Shown: piece by piece, positions 44,867 through 54,227 of the stretch | Numbering within the stretch: position 1 is the stretch's first letter | Layout of the letters: each line of letters opens with the position of its first letter | Assembly: GCA_049601975.1 (NCBI GenBank) | Contig: JBMYRC010000003.1 | Span: forward strand, 18,168-82,167 | Direction: 5' to 3' | Origin: UBA6544 sp049601975 | Lineage (GTDB): Bacteria > Pseudomonadota > Alphaproteobacteria > UBA8366 | DNA length: 64,000 nt | Notes under the pieces: generated by a model | Databases searched by the model: none | Seen by the model: only the letters and a program-made list of their open reading frames with translations | What the model was told of the DNA's origin: nothing | Translations under genes and position numbers: made by a program

Positions 44867-46510
44867 CTAAATCCTTTTCCAATCGAACTCGGCCCTGCTG
44901 CCGGAACCGAATAGTTTCAAGGCACCCTTCTCACCGACCGCATTCGGCCGATTGAATATCCAATTCTGCCACGCGGTCAGACGACCAAAGACTTTCGTCG
45001 CCACGGTCTCCGCCCCGGCGAAACGCAAATTCGCCTCCATGCCGGTCAAGGCATCGGGGGATAGGCTCGCACGCTCCTCAAGGGCGATGCGGACCTCGTC
45101 TTCCCAATCGAGCTCATCCGGCGCGAACGTGACGAGCCCAAGGTCGAGCGCATCCTGTGCGTCCAAGGCATCACCGATACGATTGTCGAGCGCGGTCATA
45201 CAATCGCGGTCGTCGTAGAACCGCGCGTCAAGACGGGTCATGCCGCTTGCCATTTCGTAGCCCCGGAAATTCATACGGCTGAGCGCAATCTTTGGCGGCG
45301 TCCCATCTTCTTCCGGCAAGTCGAGCATGTACCCACGGTCAGCCGCCAGCGCCAACTCTAACAGCGTACCCGCAAAGCACGATCCTTCCTCGATCAAAGC
45401 GAATAAGCTGCGAGACGAGACGTCGAGGCGCGACAATGTACGGCGAATGAACCCGATGACTTCCCGCACGAACCAGTCTTCCGCAAAACGCTCCATGGCC
45501 GCGTCGCAAGCCAGTACCCGCGCAGCATCCCCTTCGGTTTTCAGTAATAACGTACCAATCTCCGCGTTATTCGTGCGTAGCATCAAGATCGCGTCGTCAA
45601 GCTCCCGTGCCATCGCCAACGGCCACCACTTGGCTCCAGCAGCGTGAATACCCGCAAGATCTTCTGGCTCGTCGTCCTTCGGTGCACGCAGCGTAATCGT
45701 CGCGGCGCGCTCAAAAGGGTCAATCGACGCTTCGACAAACTCGTATCGATATCCGTTCTCGTCCGAGATGCCATTCAGCGGCGTCAGGGCAATTCCCTGC
45801 ACGTCACCCGGCCGATCACTCGTCTGCGCAAGTTCGACAGCGCGGCTACGTACCTTGTCGGCGAAATTGTTTGGCGCCACAACTTCATCGACAAATCCCC
45901 ATTCCTTAGCGCGCCGCCCGCGCACCCCTTCAGCGCTGGTGCAGAAAACATCGGCGAGGTCACGGCGAACCTTTCGCTTGTCTACGATGCGCGTCAATCC
46001 GCCCGTGCCCGGTAGGACACCGAGTAGCGGCACTTCCGGTAGGCTGACGGCGCTGGATCGGTCGTCAACCAGGAAGATTTCATCGCACGCCAAAGCTAGT
46101 TCATAACCACCGCCTGCGGTCGTCCCGTTGCAGGCCGCCAGAAACTTCAATCCCGAACGCTCACTCGCGTCTTCCATGCCATTGCGGGTCTCGTTCGTGA
46201 ATTTGCAGAAATTCACCTTCCAGCCGTGATCGGATAGGCCGAGCATGTATATGTTCGCGCCGGCACAAAACATTCTCTCAACACCGCTAGTGATCACGAC
46301 GGATCGCAATTCCGGATGTTCGAAGCGGATGCGGTTGAGCGCGTCATTCAATTCGATATCGACACCGAGATCGTAGGAATTGAGCTTCAGTTTATATCCC
46401 GGCTGTATGCCGCCATCTTCGTCCACCGCGAGCGTCAGCGTCGCGACCGGTGGGTCGATTGAGAGTGTCCAATGTCGATACCTCGACGGGTCGGTCTCAT
46501 AGACAATCAT
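44867..46510 (-). CDS. boxC: 2,3-epoxybenzoyl-CoA dihydrolase BoxC
   Basis: 547 residues from the ATG at 46508-46510. A double crotonase-fold enzyme that hydrolyses the epoxide and cleaves the ring without oxygen, releasing formate. The N-terminal crotonase domain has VVITSGVERMFCAGANIYML (oxyanion loop) and CNGTTAGGGYELALACDEI; the second domain is shown by FALIEEGSCFAGTLLELALA. Upstream, TGCATTATAATGCA at 46563-46576 is a likely BoxR operator. Operon with boxB downstream. Confidence 0.95.
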   Translation of the reverse strand: MIVYETDPSRYRHWTLSIDPPVATLTLAVDEDGGIQPGYKLKLNSYDLGVDIELNDALNRIRFEHPELRSVVITSGVERMFCAGANIYMLGLSDHGWKVNFCKFTNETRNGMEDASERSGLKFLAACNGTTAGGGYELALACDEIFLVDDRSSAVSLPEVPLLGVLPGTGGLTRIVDKRKVRRDLADVFCTSAEGVRGRRAKEWGFVDEVVAPNNFADKVRSRAVELAQTSDRPGDVQGIALTPLNGISDENGYRYEFVEASIDPFERAATITLRAPKDDEPEDLAGIHAAGAKWWPLAMARELDDAILMLRTNNAEIGTLLLKTEGDAARVLACDAAMERFAEDWFVREVIGFIRRTLSRLDVSSRSLFALIEEGSCFAGTLLELALAADRGYMLDLPEEDGTPPKIALSRMNFRGYEMASGMTRLDARFYDDRDCMTALDNRIGDALDAQDALDLGLVTFAPDELDWEDEVRIALEERASLSPDALTGMEANLRFAGAETVATKVFGRLTAWQNWIFNRPNAVGEKGALKLFGSGSRAEFDWKRI

Positions 46511-46562
46511 TGCAAATCCAGTCCTGTCCCCATGCGCCCTAATCCTCATGCACAACGAAACG

Positions 46563-46576
46563 TGCATTATAATGCA
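46563..46576. promoter_or_regulatory. Probable BoxR operator (palindrome) upstream of boxCB
   Basis: TGCATTATAATGCA, a perfect 14-base palindrome in the 69-bp gap between the boxR stop and the boxC start, 53 bp before boxC. The same 14 bases form the centre of a larger palindrome at 47511-47540 before boxR. Known BoxR/BzdR operators contain TGCA half-sites, so this fits repression lifted by benzoyl-CoA. Confidence 0.75.
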
Positions 46577-46579
46577 TGC

Positions 46580-47488
46580 TTAATGTCCAGCAAGCTCATC
46601 CTTCATCACACCTTGGGCAAGGCTTAATACTTTGTCTGAACTCTCCGCAATGGTTTGCCCGGAGGTATCGAATGTCGCCAAAGCACGGCTATATGCAGAT
46701 TCACGGGCCGAAAGAATTTGCCGCAGATCGCGCATCGCCTCGCGATTATCCGCTATCGGCCGCAGATCCCCTTGTTCCACCACACGCGACATATGCTCTT
46801 GTGGCGTCGCTTGAATCCACATCGTATGCGTACGCGCCAAGAGCGCCTCGAACGCCGCATCGTTTGTGACGATGCCGCCACCGGTGGCAATTACAACTGA
46901 CTCATGCTCGTCCAATACACGTGCCAGACCCCGGGATTCATAACGCCGATAAGCGGGTTGGCCGGCCAGGGAGAAGAGGTCATCGAGAGAGCCGCCGTAA
47001 TCCGCCTCGATAATTCGATTTAATTCAATGAACGGAAACCCCAATCGTTCCGCCATAATTCGGCCTAATGTCGATTTTCCAGCGCCACGCAGTCCAATCA
47101 ACCCAATACGTTTGGCACGTCCGGCAACCTGCCCACCCGGTGCCTTCTCTCGTAACCAATCAATTGTTCCCCGAAGGTCAGCCTCTCCCATGCGGGCAAT
47201 CAACTCCACAGCCTCTCGCTTTAGCGGCATTTCCACTTCCTCATCTCGCAATAACAAGTCAATGGGCATCGCCATGGCATCGGCTATGCTCAGAAGCACA
47301 AGGACCGATATGTTACCGCGTCCGGCTTCAAGCTGCGCGAGATATCTTTCCGAGACTCCGGAATCACGCGCCAGAATTTTTCGCGTCATGCCTCGCGCGG
47401 CACGCGCAGATCGAACCCGTTGACCAAGTCCATTTAGGAACTCCGTGCTTTCGTCGCCCAAGCGTTCGAATGTCTTATTGGTTCCCAC
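46580..47488 (-). CDS. boxR: Benzoyl-CoA-responsive regulator BoxR (HTH plus shikimate kinase-like)
   Basis: About 302 residues. An XRE-type helix-turn-helix (LGQRVRSARAARGMTRKILA, SGVSERYLAQLEAGRGNISV) is followed by a shikimate-kinase-like domain with P-loop GLRGAGKST and IATGGGIVTN, the fusion that defines BoxR/BzdR, with benzoyl-CoA as inducer. I favour the GTG at 47486-47488 because AAGGGCGATC sits just before it; ATG at 47512 overlaps the operator palindrome. It lies between two copies of TGCATTATAATGCA and probably represses boxCB and itself, and perhaps the divergent genes. Confidence 0.92.
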   Translation of the reverse strand: MGTNKTFERLGDESTEFLNGLGQRVRSARAARGMTRKILARDSGVSERYLAQLEAGRGNISVLVLLSIADAMAMPIDLLLRDEEVEMPLKREAVELIARMGEADLRGTIDWLREKAPGGQVAGRAKRIGLIGLRGAGKSTLGRIMAERLGFPFIELNRIIEADYGGSLDDLFSLAGQPAYRRYESRGLARVLDEHESVVIATGGGIVTNDAAFEALLARTHTMWIQATPQEHMSRVVEQGDLRPIADNREAMRDLRQILSARESAYSRALATFDTSGQTIAESSDKVLSLAQGVMKDELAGH

Positions 47489-47510
47489 GATCGCCCTTTG
47501 CTTTACATGC

Positions 47511-47540
47511 ATTAAACATGCATTATAATGCATGTTTAAT
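47511..47540. promoter_or_regulatory. 30-bp perfect palindrome, probable BoxR operator
   Basis: Half-sites ATTAAACATGCATTA and TAATGCATGTTTAAT meet to form a perfect 30-base palindrome centred on TGCATTATAATGCA. A third ATGCATTA half-site overlaps to the left (47507-47514). It lies just upstream of boxR and 60 bp from the divergent flavodoxin gene, so it could control both directions. The 14-base centre recurs before boxC. Confidence 0.8.
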
Positions 47541-47599
47541 TCGAGGCCAACTATCAGCCGCAGGCCTCATGGCGTTGGGCAATACGGGACACACGGGAC

Positions 47600-48058
47600 A
47601 TGGCTTCGGATATCAGGATACTTGTCGGCACGATGACCGGCACAGCAGAGCTTTGCGCAGAGGAAATGTGCGACTCATTGGAAGCCGCGGGGCACACGGC
47701 GGAAATGATCTTGATGGACGATCTGGAAGCTGACGTCTTCGATCCGGAAGCCGCTTTTATCATTTGCGTTTCTACCTACGGCCACGGCGACGTTCCGGAC
47801 AATGCGAAGAAACTTTACGAATCGCTACAATACCAAAAACCGGCGCTTTCGGGACTGCAATACGGTGTCTTCGCGCTCGGCGACATAACCCATGGCGAGA
47901 CATTTTGTTGGGGCGGTATTACTTTCGATAAAGTTCTGACTGAGTTGCAGGCGACCCGCGTCGGAGAGATCGTCAAGAACGACGCAACGTCGGGTGAACT
48001 GCCGGAAGACCAAGCAGGTGAATGGGCCGCCGAATGGGTTAAGCTGTTGGACGTATAA
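47600..48058 (+). CDS. Flavodoxin-domain protein
   Basis: 152 residues. ILVGTMTGTAELCAEEMCDS is the phosphate-binding FMN loop (T-x-T-G-T-A), CVSTYGHGDVPDNA the second FMN loop with the stacking Tyr, and GVFALGDITHGETFCWGG the third. It is a MioC/short-chain-flavodoxin-like electron carrier, cytoplasmic. Divergent from boxR across the 30-bp operator and 47 bp upstream of the benzoate-CoA ligase, so it belongs to the box regulon. It might deliver electrons to BoxB or to another oxygenase; no experiment supports this here. Confidence 0.85.
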   Translation: MASDIRILVGTMTGTAELCAEEMCDSLEAAGHTAEMILMDDLEADVFDPEAAFIICVSTYGHGDVPDNAKKLYESLQYQKPALSGLQYGVFALGDITHGETFCWGGITFDKVLTELQATRVGEIVKNDATSGELPEDQAGEWAAEWVKLLDV

Positions 48059-48105
48059 GACTCACTTCAAAGCTGAGCGATATGAGACACCAGGGAGGGT
48101 AAGAC

Positions 48106-49638
48106 ATGTCGGACGAAATGCTCTATAACGCCGCCGCCGACCTGCTGGAGCGTAACCTGAATGCCGGTCGTGGCGAGAAGACGGCGTTCATCGACAGCAA
48201 CGGTAGTTATAGCTATGCCGACGTGGCGCAGCGCGCCGACCGGGTCGCCAACATGCTGGCATCCCGCGGTATCGAGGCGGAGCAACGGGTCGTCCTTTGC
48301 ATGTCAGATACCATCGATCTGGTCGCCGCATTCCTCGGCGCGATCAAAGCCGGTATCGTACCCGTGCCGGTTAACACGAGGCTCACCGAAAATGACTACA
48401 CCTATATCGTCGACGATAGTCGCGCAACGGGACTTATTATTTCCGAAGCCTTGCTACCCGCATTCACGGGATGTGCTGAGTCTTCTCGACTGAAAACGGT
48501 GCTGATCTCCGGCACGGATGCAGGCAAGCATGAGCTGTTGTCGGTCGCGATGAACACGGCGGCCGAAACCTTCGAGACGGCGCCAACACGGCGCGACGAT
48601 ATGTGCTTCTGGCTTTACACCTCGGGCACGACCGGCATGCCGAAAGGAGCGGTGCACCTACAGGGTAGCATCATCGAGACAGTCGACCTCTACGCCACAC
48701 CCACCCTCGGCATCGACGAGAGTGACGTTGTCTATTCAGCGGCCAAATTGTTCTTCGCCTATGGGCTCGGCAACGGACTCTCGTTTTCGATGGCGGCCGG
48801 GGCCACCACGGTTCTTTTAGAAGGGATGCCGACACCGGATGCGGTTGGAGAGATTCTGGCTAATTACGGTGTCACGCTCTTCTTCGGCGTGCCGACCCTC
48901 TACGGAATGCTGCTCTCCAGCGATTCCTTACCCGAGGAAGGTCATCACAAGCTCCGCCTTTGCGTCTCGGCGGGCGAAGCATTACCGGGCGAATTACTGC
49001 GCCGTTGGAAAGAACGCACCGGTGCCGACATCTTGGACGGTCTCGGCAGCACGGAAATGCTGCACATCTTCCTCACCAATCATCAGGGCGACATTCGCGC
49101 CAACAGTTCCGGCAAAGCGGTCCCCGGTTACGCGCTGCGCCTCGTCGACGATGACGGCGCCCGCGTGGACGATGGCGAGTTGGGACACCTGGAAGTCGCT
49201 GGGCCCACCAGCGCCATCATGTATTGGAATCAACGGGAAAAGAGCCGCGACACATTCAAAGGCCAATGGACCCGCACCGGCGATAAATACACGATCGATG
49301 GCGAAGGCTATTACATTTATGGCGGCCGCTCAGACGACATGATGAAAGTCGGCGGCATCTACGTCTCGCCCTTCGAAGTGGAAGGCGCGCTGCTGGAACA
49401 CGACGCCGTGCTGGAGGCGGCCGTGGTCGCGCATCCGGATCAAGACGACCTGACCAAACCTAAGGCCTTCGTCGTGACCGCGGCGGAACATGAAGGCTCA
49501 GAGGCGCTCGCAGACGAACTGCAGCGTTTCGTTCGCGAAAAACTCGCTGACTACAAATACCCCCGCTGGGTCGAATTCCGGGACGAATTGCCGAAGACCG
49601 CGACCGGAAAGATTCAGCGCTTCAAACTACGGGCTTAA
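48106..49638 (+). CDS. Benzoate-CoA ligase family protein
   Basis: 510 residues. AMP-forming acyl-CoA ligase: P-loop-like LYTSGTTGMPKGAVH, then GLGSTEMLHIFLTN, TRTGDKYTIDGEGYYIYGGR and the C-terminal catalytic Lys in PKTATGKIQRFK. The features match the benzoate-CoA ligase clade (family opening YNAAADLLERNLNAGRG and HEGSEAL region). It makes benzoyl-CoA or a substituted benzoyl-CoA for BoxAB/C. CAGGGAGGGTAAGAC precedes the ATG. Co-transcribed with the flavodoxin. Substituted benzoates are possible substrates. Confidence 0.92.
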   Translation: MSDEMLYNAAADLLERNLNAGRGEKTAFIDSNGSYSYADVAQRADRVANMLASRGIEAEQRVVLCMSDTIDLVAAFLGAIKAGIVPVPVNTRLTENDYTYIVDDSRATGLIISEALLPAFTGCAESSRLKTVLISGTDAGKHELLSVAMNTAAETFETAPTRRDDMCFWLYTSGTTGMPKGAVHLQGSIIETVDLYATPTLGIDESDVVYSAAKLFFAYGLGNGLSFSMAAGATTVLLEGMPTPDAVGEILANYGVTLFFGVPTLYGMLLSSDSLPEEGHHKLRLCVSAGEALPGELLRRWKERTGADILDGLGSTEMLHIFLTNHQGDIRANSSGKAVPGYALRLVDDDGARVDDGELGHLEVAGPTSAIMYWNQREKSRDTFKGQWTRTGDKYTIDGEGYYIYGGRSDDMMKVGGIYVSPFEVEGALLEHDAVLEAAVVAHPDQDDLTKPKAFVVTAAEHEGSEALADELQRFVREKLADYKYPRWVEFRDELPKTATGKIQRFKLRA

Positions 49639-49641
49639 CTG

Positions 49642-51558
49642 TCAGCCGGCTTTCAACACCTGAAACTCGGCGAAATCCGGCTCGTGCGTCATCGACCAAT
49701 AATCGACCAAGCGCCACGGCATGACCGAGACTACCCGCCCCTTGGCATTGCGGTAATAGGTCGACATCCCCGGATGGGTCCAGATCATGCCTTCGTGTTC
49801 GGCATCGACGCGGCGGACATATTCATCGTGAACGTCTTGCTGAACATCGATGGCGTCGATCCCATCCTCGATCATGCCGGCAAGGCAGCCGGCGATATAT
49901 CGGGCTTGGCATTCCGCCTGAAAGATAGCACTGCCGCCGTGTCCGAGTCCCGAATTCGGACCCTGCATGGTAAATAAGTTCGGGAAACCCGGCACCGTAA
50001 TGCCGAGATGGGCCGATGGATTGTCATCCGCCCAGACGTCCGTCAGTTTACGCCCCTCACGTCCCGTGACATTCAGACGCGCAGTCATCAACGAGACCTT
50101 AAAGCCGGTCGCCAAGATGACAATATCAGCGTCGCGCAATTGTCCATCAGTGGTAACCACGCCCGAAGGATCAATGCGGTCGATATCGTCCGTCACCAGT
50201 TCGACATTCGGCTTGGTGATTGCAGCAAACCAGCCATTGTCGAGTAGGATACGTTTGCCGTAGGGCGGATATGTCGGCAGGCATTTAGCCAAGAGGTCCG
50301 GACGGTCGACCAGCTCCTGCTCCATATGCTCCGTCATCTGGATGCGGTGACGATCGTTGGCGCGGTTGAGAGAACGCTCCGGATGTTCCCAATTCGGATC
50401 CTTTTTCAATGTCGGCAACAACCCATCGCCATAGCGCCACAACATGGTGAAACGGAACCAAGCAGCATAATAAGGCACTTTCTCCAACAGCCACTGCGCT
50501 CCGTCCCCAATGGGGTCGTGATAGCGTGGGATCGGCCGCGCCCATTGCGCGTTACGCTGATACACCGTGAACGAAGCGACCTCATCGACAACCGTTGGCA
50601 CAATCTGCATTGAGGAAGCGCCGGTGCCGATGATCGCCACGCGCTTACCCGTAAGGTCCAAACCGTCCGGCCATTCCGCCGTGTGGAAGATCGGTCCGTC
50701 GAACGTATCGGTCCCCTCGATATGCGGGACCGAAGGCAGGCTTAGCTGTCCAATGGCACTGACCACGGCCATTGCCTGTATTTCCTCGGAACCGCCCGGC
50801 CCCTCCGCCAGTACCCGCCAGCAACACGACGCCTCGTCCCAATCGGTTTTTACCACGCGGGTGGCGAAGCGTGTCTTCGCGCGAATTCCGGCCTCATCGG
50901 CGCTGCGCACGAGATAGTCCTGCAACTCATCGCGTGGTGCGAAATAGCGGCTCCACCGATAGCGGGTTCCGAATGAAAACGAATAGGCGTGGTTAGGCGT
51001 ATCCACTCCGCAACCGGGATAGGTATTCTCGTACCAAGTTCCACCGACTTCGTTATTTTTCTCAAATATCGTGTAGGAGACGCCGAGTTTCTCGAGGTTT
51101 GCCGCCAGGGCGATACCGCTGGCTCCAGCGCCCACGATCACAACGGGAAGATGGTCGCTCACATGCGTCGGCTTCTCATCGCGCCAGTCGACTTGGCGCG
51201 AACACAGCCCCATTTCTTCCCGCATCATCAACGCGTATTCCGGCGGCACCGCTTCGCCGAGACAGCGGCTCATCATCTCCACCATCAATTCATCACCCGG
51301 ATCATCGACCGCCGGGGCTAGATCCGGTGATGAGAGCAACTCGACTACTTTCGCCCGTATTTCCGCCCGAGCCTCCTCGGATAGTCCAGCGTCTTCGTCC
51401 GCAATCAAATTGACATCGCGCTTCGGCAGGTACGGGTCAGAGAACCAACGTCGGTCCCCCGTCAGATGAAATATTACCATCAACAGGACCCGCAGATCGG
51501 CTTCCTCAACGGCTTGCGAAAGCCGGTCGGCGGGAAGTGGTGTCCATGTATCGCTCAT
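49642..51558 (-). CDS. Flavin-containing Baeyer-Villiger monooxygenase (4-hydroxyacetophenone monooxygenase type)
   Basis: 638 residues from the ATG at 51556-51558. An N-terminal extension of about 140 residues precedes the FAD Rossmann motif GAGASGIALAANL, the Baeyer-Villiger fingerprint FDGPIFHTAEWP and the NADPH motif GTGASSMQIVP. The extended N-terminus and length match HAPMO-like enzymes, which turn aryl ketones into esters. It converges on the ligase gene (3 bp) and follows the acyl-CoA dehydrogenase by 11 bp. It could channel aryl ketones toward benzoate-type acids; substrate unproven. Confidence 0.88.
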   Translation of the reverse strand: MSDTWTPLPADRLSQAVEEADLRVLLMVIFHLTGDRRWFSDPYLPKRDVNLIADEDAGLSEEARAEIRAKVVELLSSPDLAPAVDDPGDELMVEMMSRCLGEAVPPEYALMMREEMGLCSRQVDWRDEKPTHVSDHLPVVIVGAGASGIALAANLEKLGVSYTIFEKNNEVGGTWYENTYPGCGVDTPNHAYSFSFGTRYRWSRYFAPRDELQDYLVRSADEAGIRAKTRFATRVVKTDWDEASCCWRVLAEGPGGSEEIQAMAVVSAIGQLSLPSVPHIEGTDTFDGPIFHTAEWPDGLDLTGKRVAIIGTGASSMQIVPTVVDEVASFTVYQRNAQWARPIPRYHDPIGDGAQWLLEKVPYYAAWFRFTMLWRYGDGLLPTLKKDPNWEHPERSLNRANDRHRIQMTEHMEQELVDRPDLLAKCLPTYPPYGKRILLDNGWFAAITKPNVELVTDDIDRIDPSGVVTTDGQLRDADIVILATGFKVSLMTARLNVTGREGRKLTDVWADDNPSAHLGITVPGFPNLFTMQGPNSGLGHGGSAIFQAECQARYIAGCLAGMIEDGIDAIDVQQDVHDEYVRRVDAEHEGMIWTHPGMSTYYRNAKGRVVSVMPWRLVDYWSMTHEPDFAEFQVLKAG

Positions 51559-51569
51559 TGCATCGTCTC

Positions 51570-52721
51570 CTATGGCAACAGGTCGCGTTCCTTCATCACC
51601 CGCGAAATCAGGTTGCGTTGAATGTCCGATGTCCCTTCCCCGAACAAATACACCATGGCGTCCCGGTGATGCCGTCCGACGTTGTATTCCCGCATCATGC
51701 CGGCACCGCCGAGCACCCGGATCGCCTGTTCCGTCACACGGTACGCTGCCTCGCTGACGAAGAGTTTTATTTTCGCCGCGGTCTCGTGATCGATCCCACC
51801 TTGGTCGACCTGCCACGCACCGCGATAAACCATCCAATGGGCAGCTTCGATATCCGTCGCCATATCCGCCAGCCGGTGGGCGACTGCCTGATATTCCAGG
51901 ATCGGCTTTTTGGCGACAATGCGTGTTCGCGCATATTCCAGCGCTTCTTCATACGCGCCCTTAGCCACGCCCAATACGGAGGCCGAAACCCCCACCCGGT
52001 TCTCCGTCAGCGATTCCAGGATGATCGGATAAGTACCTTCCGCGTGCCCCAGCAAACAATCGTCGGGCACGAACAGGTCCTCGATATACAGCAAGCCGGT
52101 CTCGGAACCTTTCAGCCCTTCCTTCTTCAAATGGCTGATATCGACCGCCGGGTTCGGCAGCTCCACGATAAACAAACTGATCGCCGAGGGTTTAATTTCC
52201 GGCGCAGTCCGGGCCGCCAGCATCATAAAATCAGCCATCGGCGCATTGGTGATATAGAGCTTGCTGCCGTTGATCTTATAGCCACCCTCGACTTTCTCGG
52301 CCCGGGTCTTCATCGCCCGAATGTTGGAGCCACCATCAGGTTCGCTGAGACCGAAGCAGGCGACTTTCTCTCCTCGAAGCGCGGGCTTAAAAAACCGTTC
52401 CTTCTGCGCGTCCGTCCCGGTCCGCCAAATCGGCCAGATGCCAAGATGACTATGCGCCGAGAACGCCGCGCAAAACGCTTGGCTAATCCGGCCCAGTTCC
52501 TCGCGCACGATACAATCGGAAATTTTATCCATTCCGACGCCGCCATCGGCTTCGGGATAACGCGCGCCGATCAGCCCGAGTTCTCCCCAGCGCGCGAACA
52601 GCTCCTTCGGAAACCGCTCCGTGTCATCGGCCTCGGAGACATGCGGGCGCATATCATCCTCCGCATGCCGTCGCACGGTATCGCGCAGTTGCTTATGCTC
52701 TGTCGAAAAGTCGAAATCCAT
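51570..52721 (-). CDS. Acyl-CoA dehydrogenase
   Basis: 383 residues from MDFDFSTEHKQLRD. FAD-binding ACFGLSEPDGGSN and LYITNAPMADF, and the C-terminal VLGGAGMMREYNVGRHHRDA (R-x-x-R-D of the family) are present. The general base Glu normally sits near GxG..Y; the motif here MVYLFGEGTSDIQRNLISR contains EGTSDIQ, the acyl-CoA dehydrogenase Glu. Cytoplasmic; oxidises an acyl-CoA with electron transfer flavoprotein. First gene of the run with the monooxygenase, divergent from the NSS transporter gene. Confidence 0.9.
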   Translation of the reverse strand: MDFDFSTEHKQLRDTVRRHAEDDMRPHVSEADDTERFPKELFARWGELGLIGARYPEADGGVGMDKISDCIVREELGRISQAFCAAFSAHSHLGIWPIWRTGTDAQKERFFKPALRGEKVACFGLSEPDGGSNIRAMKTRAEKVEGGYKINGSKLYITNAPMADFMMLAARTAPEIKPSAISLFIVELPNPAVDISHLKKEGLKGSETGLLYIEDLFVPDDCLLGHAEGTYPIILESLTENRVGVSASVLGVAKGAYEEALEYARTRIVAKKPILEYQAVAHRLADMATDIEAAHWMVYRGAWQVDQGGIDHETAAKIKLFVSEAAYRVTEQAIRVLGGAGMMREYNVGRHHRDAMVYLFGEGTSDIQRNLISRVMKERDLLP

Positions 52722-52878
52722 TGTCTGCCCCTGAATCTCCAAGTCTCTTATTGTCGCTTAATGCGTCCCCACGCGACAGACACATGCGACAACGCGCCGC
52801 CACTCTTTGATCAACCTCAATGTATTTCCACATCGAAAGATGGATACACTGTCCGAGCTTCGACGGAGATTGAATGGC

Positions 52879-54216
52879 ATGAGTGACCGGGAACAATGGG
52901 GATCGCTCAGCGGCTTTGTGTTGTCCACCATCGGCGCCGCTGTCGGTATCGGCAATATTTGGCGATTCTCCTATGTCGCGGGGGAAAATAGCGGCGCTGC
53001 TTGCCTATTGATTTACTTAGCTTGCGTTGTTCTCGTCGGCCTTCCGCTTCTCATCGCCGAACTATCCCTGGGCCGCCGAGCACAAGGCGATGCGGTAAGC
53101 GCGTTCGAAAATGCCGATGGCCGTGGGTATTGGCGCTATTTGGGTTGGATTTGCTTATTCGGCGCTACGTTGATTCTCGGTTACTACGCTGTTATCGCAG
53201 GTTGGGCTTTGAAGTATTTCGTCGGTGCCGCAACCGGTACCCTTTGGGCAACTGCGGAGGCCAGATTCGGTGTCCTCTTCCAATCATTCATCGCCGACCA
53301 TGGCGAGCCGATCATCTGGCAAGGCGTCATGCTGGTGGCCGCTGTGCTGGGCGTGGCAGGAGGTATTAAAAGTGGGATCGAGAGAATAAACCGATGGCCT
53401 ATGCCGGTTCTCGCAATTCTAATCATCCTGTAGGCAATCTACGCCTTGACCCTGCCGAATGCCGATCGCGGTCTCCGTTTCCTGTTCGAGCCCGATTGGT
53501 CGGTCTTCACTGAACCTACCGTCTATATTGCTGCTTTGGGCCAAGCTTTCTTCTCTATCGGTCTCGGCATGGCGATCTTTACAACCTTTGGAAGCTATAT
53601 ACCGGCGAGTTTTTCTCTGCCCTCATCGGCGGCGATCACTGCATTTGGCGATTCCTTTTTCGCGATTATCGCAGGTATTGCTATCTTCCCGGCCGTATTT
53701 TCCTTTGGCGTCGACCCAAAGGCTGGCCCGGAGCTCGCCTTTATCACGCTGCCGCAAATATTTCTCCAAATGCCAGGCGGATATTTCGTCGGCGCCATAT
53801 TTTTCCTATTGCTTTCCGCAGCCGCGTTTACGTCGATGATGGCGCTTTTGGAGGTCCCTGTCGCACTCGCCGTTCAACGATTGGGATGCCGCAGACGAAC
53901 CGCTACAACGGTCATCGGCATCTTGGCCTTCGTGCTCGGACTTCCAGCGGCGATGAGGTTCGGGCTCTTATCGGACATTCAGATGAGCGGGCGGGGATTA
54001 TTAGATGCCGTCGACGCGATGGTGTCGAATTTCTTGCTCCCCATGGGTGGCATCCTAATCGCGGTATTCGTCGGCTGGCACGTCAACCGCACACATGCGC
54101 TCCATGACGCTAACCTCACGAACACTCGATTAGGTAGCCTATGGATTTGGCTCCTGCGCTACCTGGTCCCCATAACCATTACCGCCATGCTGCTGCAATC
54201 GATCGGCGTTATCTGA
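52879..54216 (+). pseudogene. Sodium-dependent (NSS/SNF-type) transporter with an in-frame amber stop
   Basis: One frame of about 445 codons interrupted by a single TAG at 53431-53433. It opens GFVLSTIGAAVGIGNIWRFSY, the unwound Na-binding helix 1 (G-x-x-x-G-x-G-N-x-W-R-F), and continues LPLLIAELSLGRRAQG and GYYAVIAGWALKYF; after the stop it reads AIYALTLPNADRGLRFLFEP, ALGQAFFSIGLGMAIFTTFG and MMALLEVPVALAVQR. Both halves are well preserved, so the stop is recent or is read through. It would import an amino acid or osmolyte with sodium. Start ATG at 52879 follows GGAGATTGAATGGC. Confidence 0.85.
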
Positions 54217-54227
54217 AGCCGCAAGCT

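Noticed and set aside
43438..52721. boxA in the window
   Set aside because: No neighbour has the ferredoxin plus FAD/NAD reductase arrangement of BoxA.
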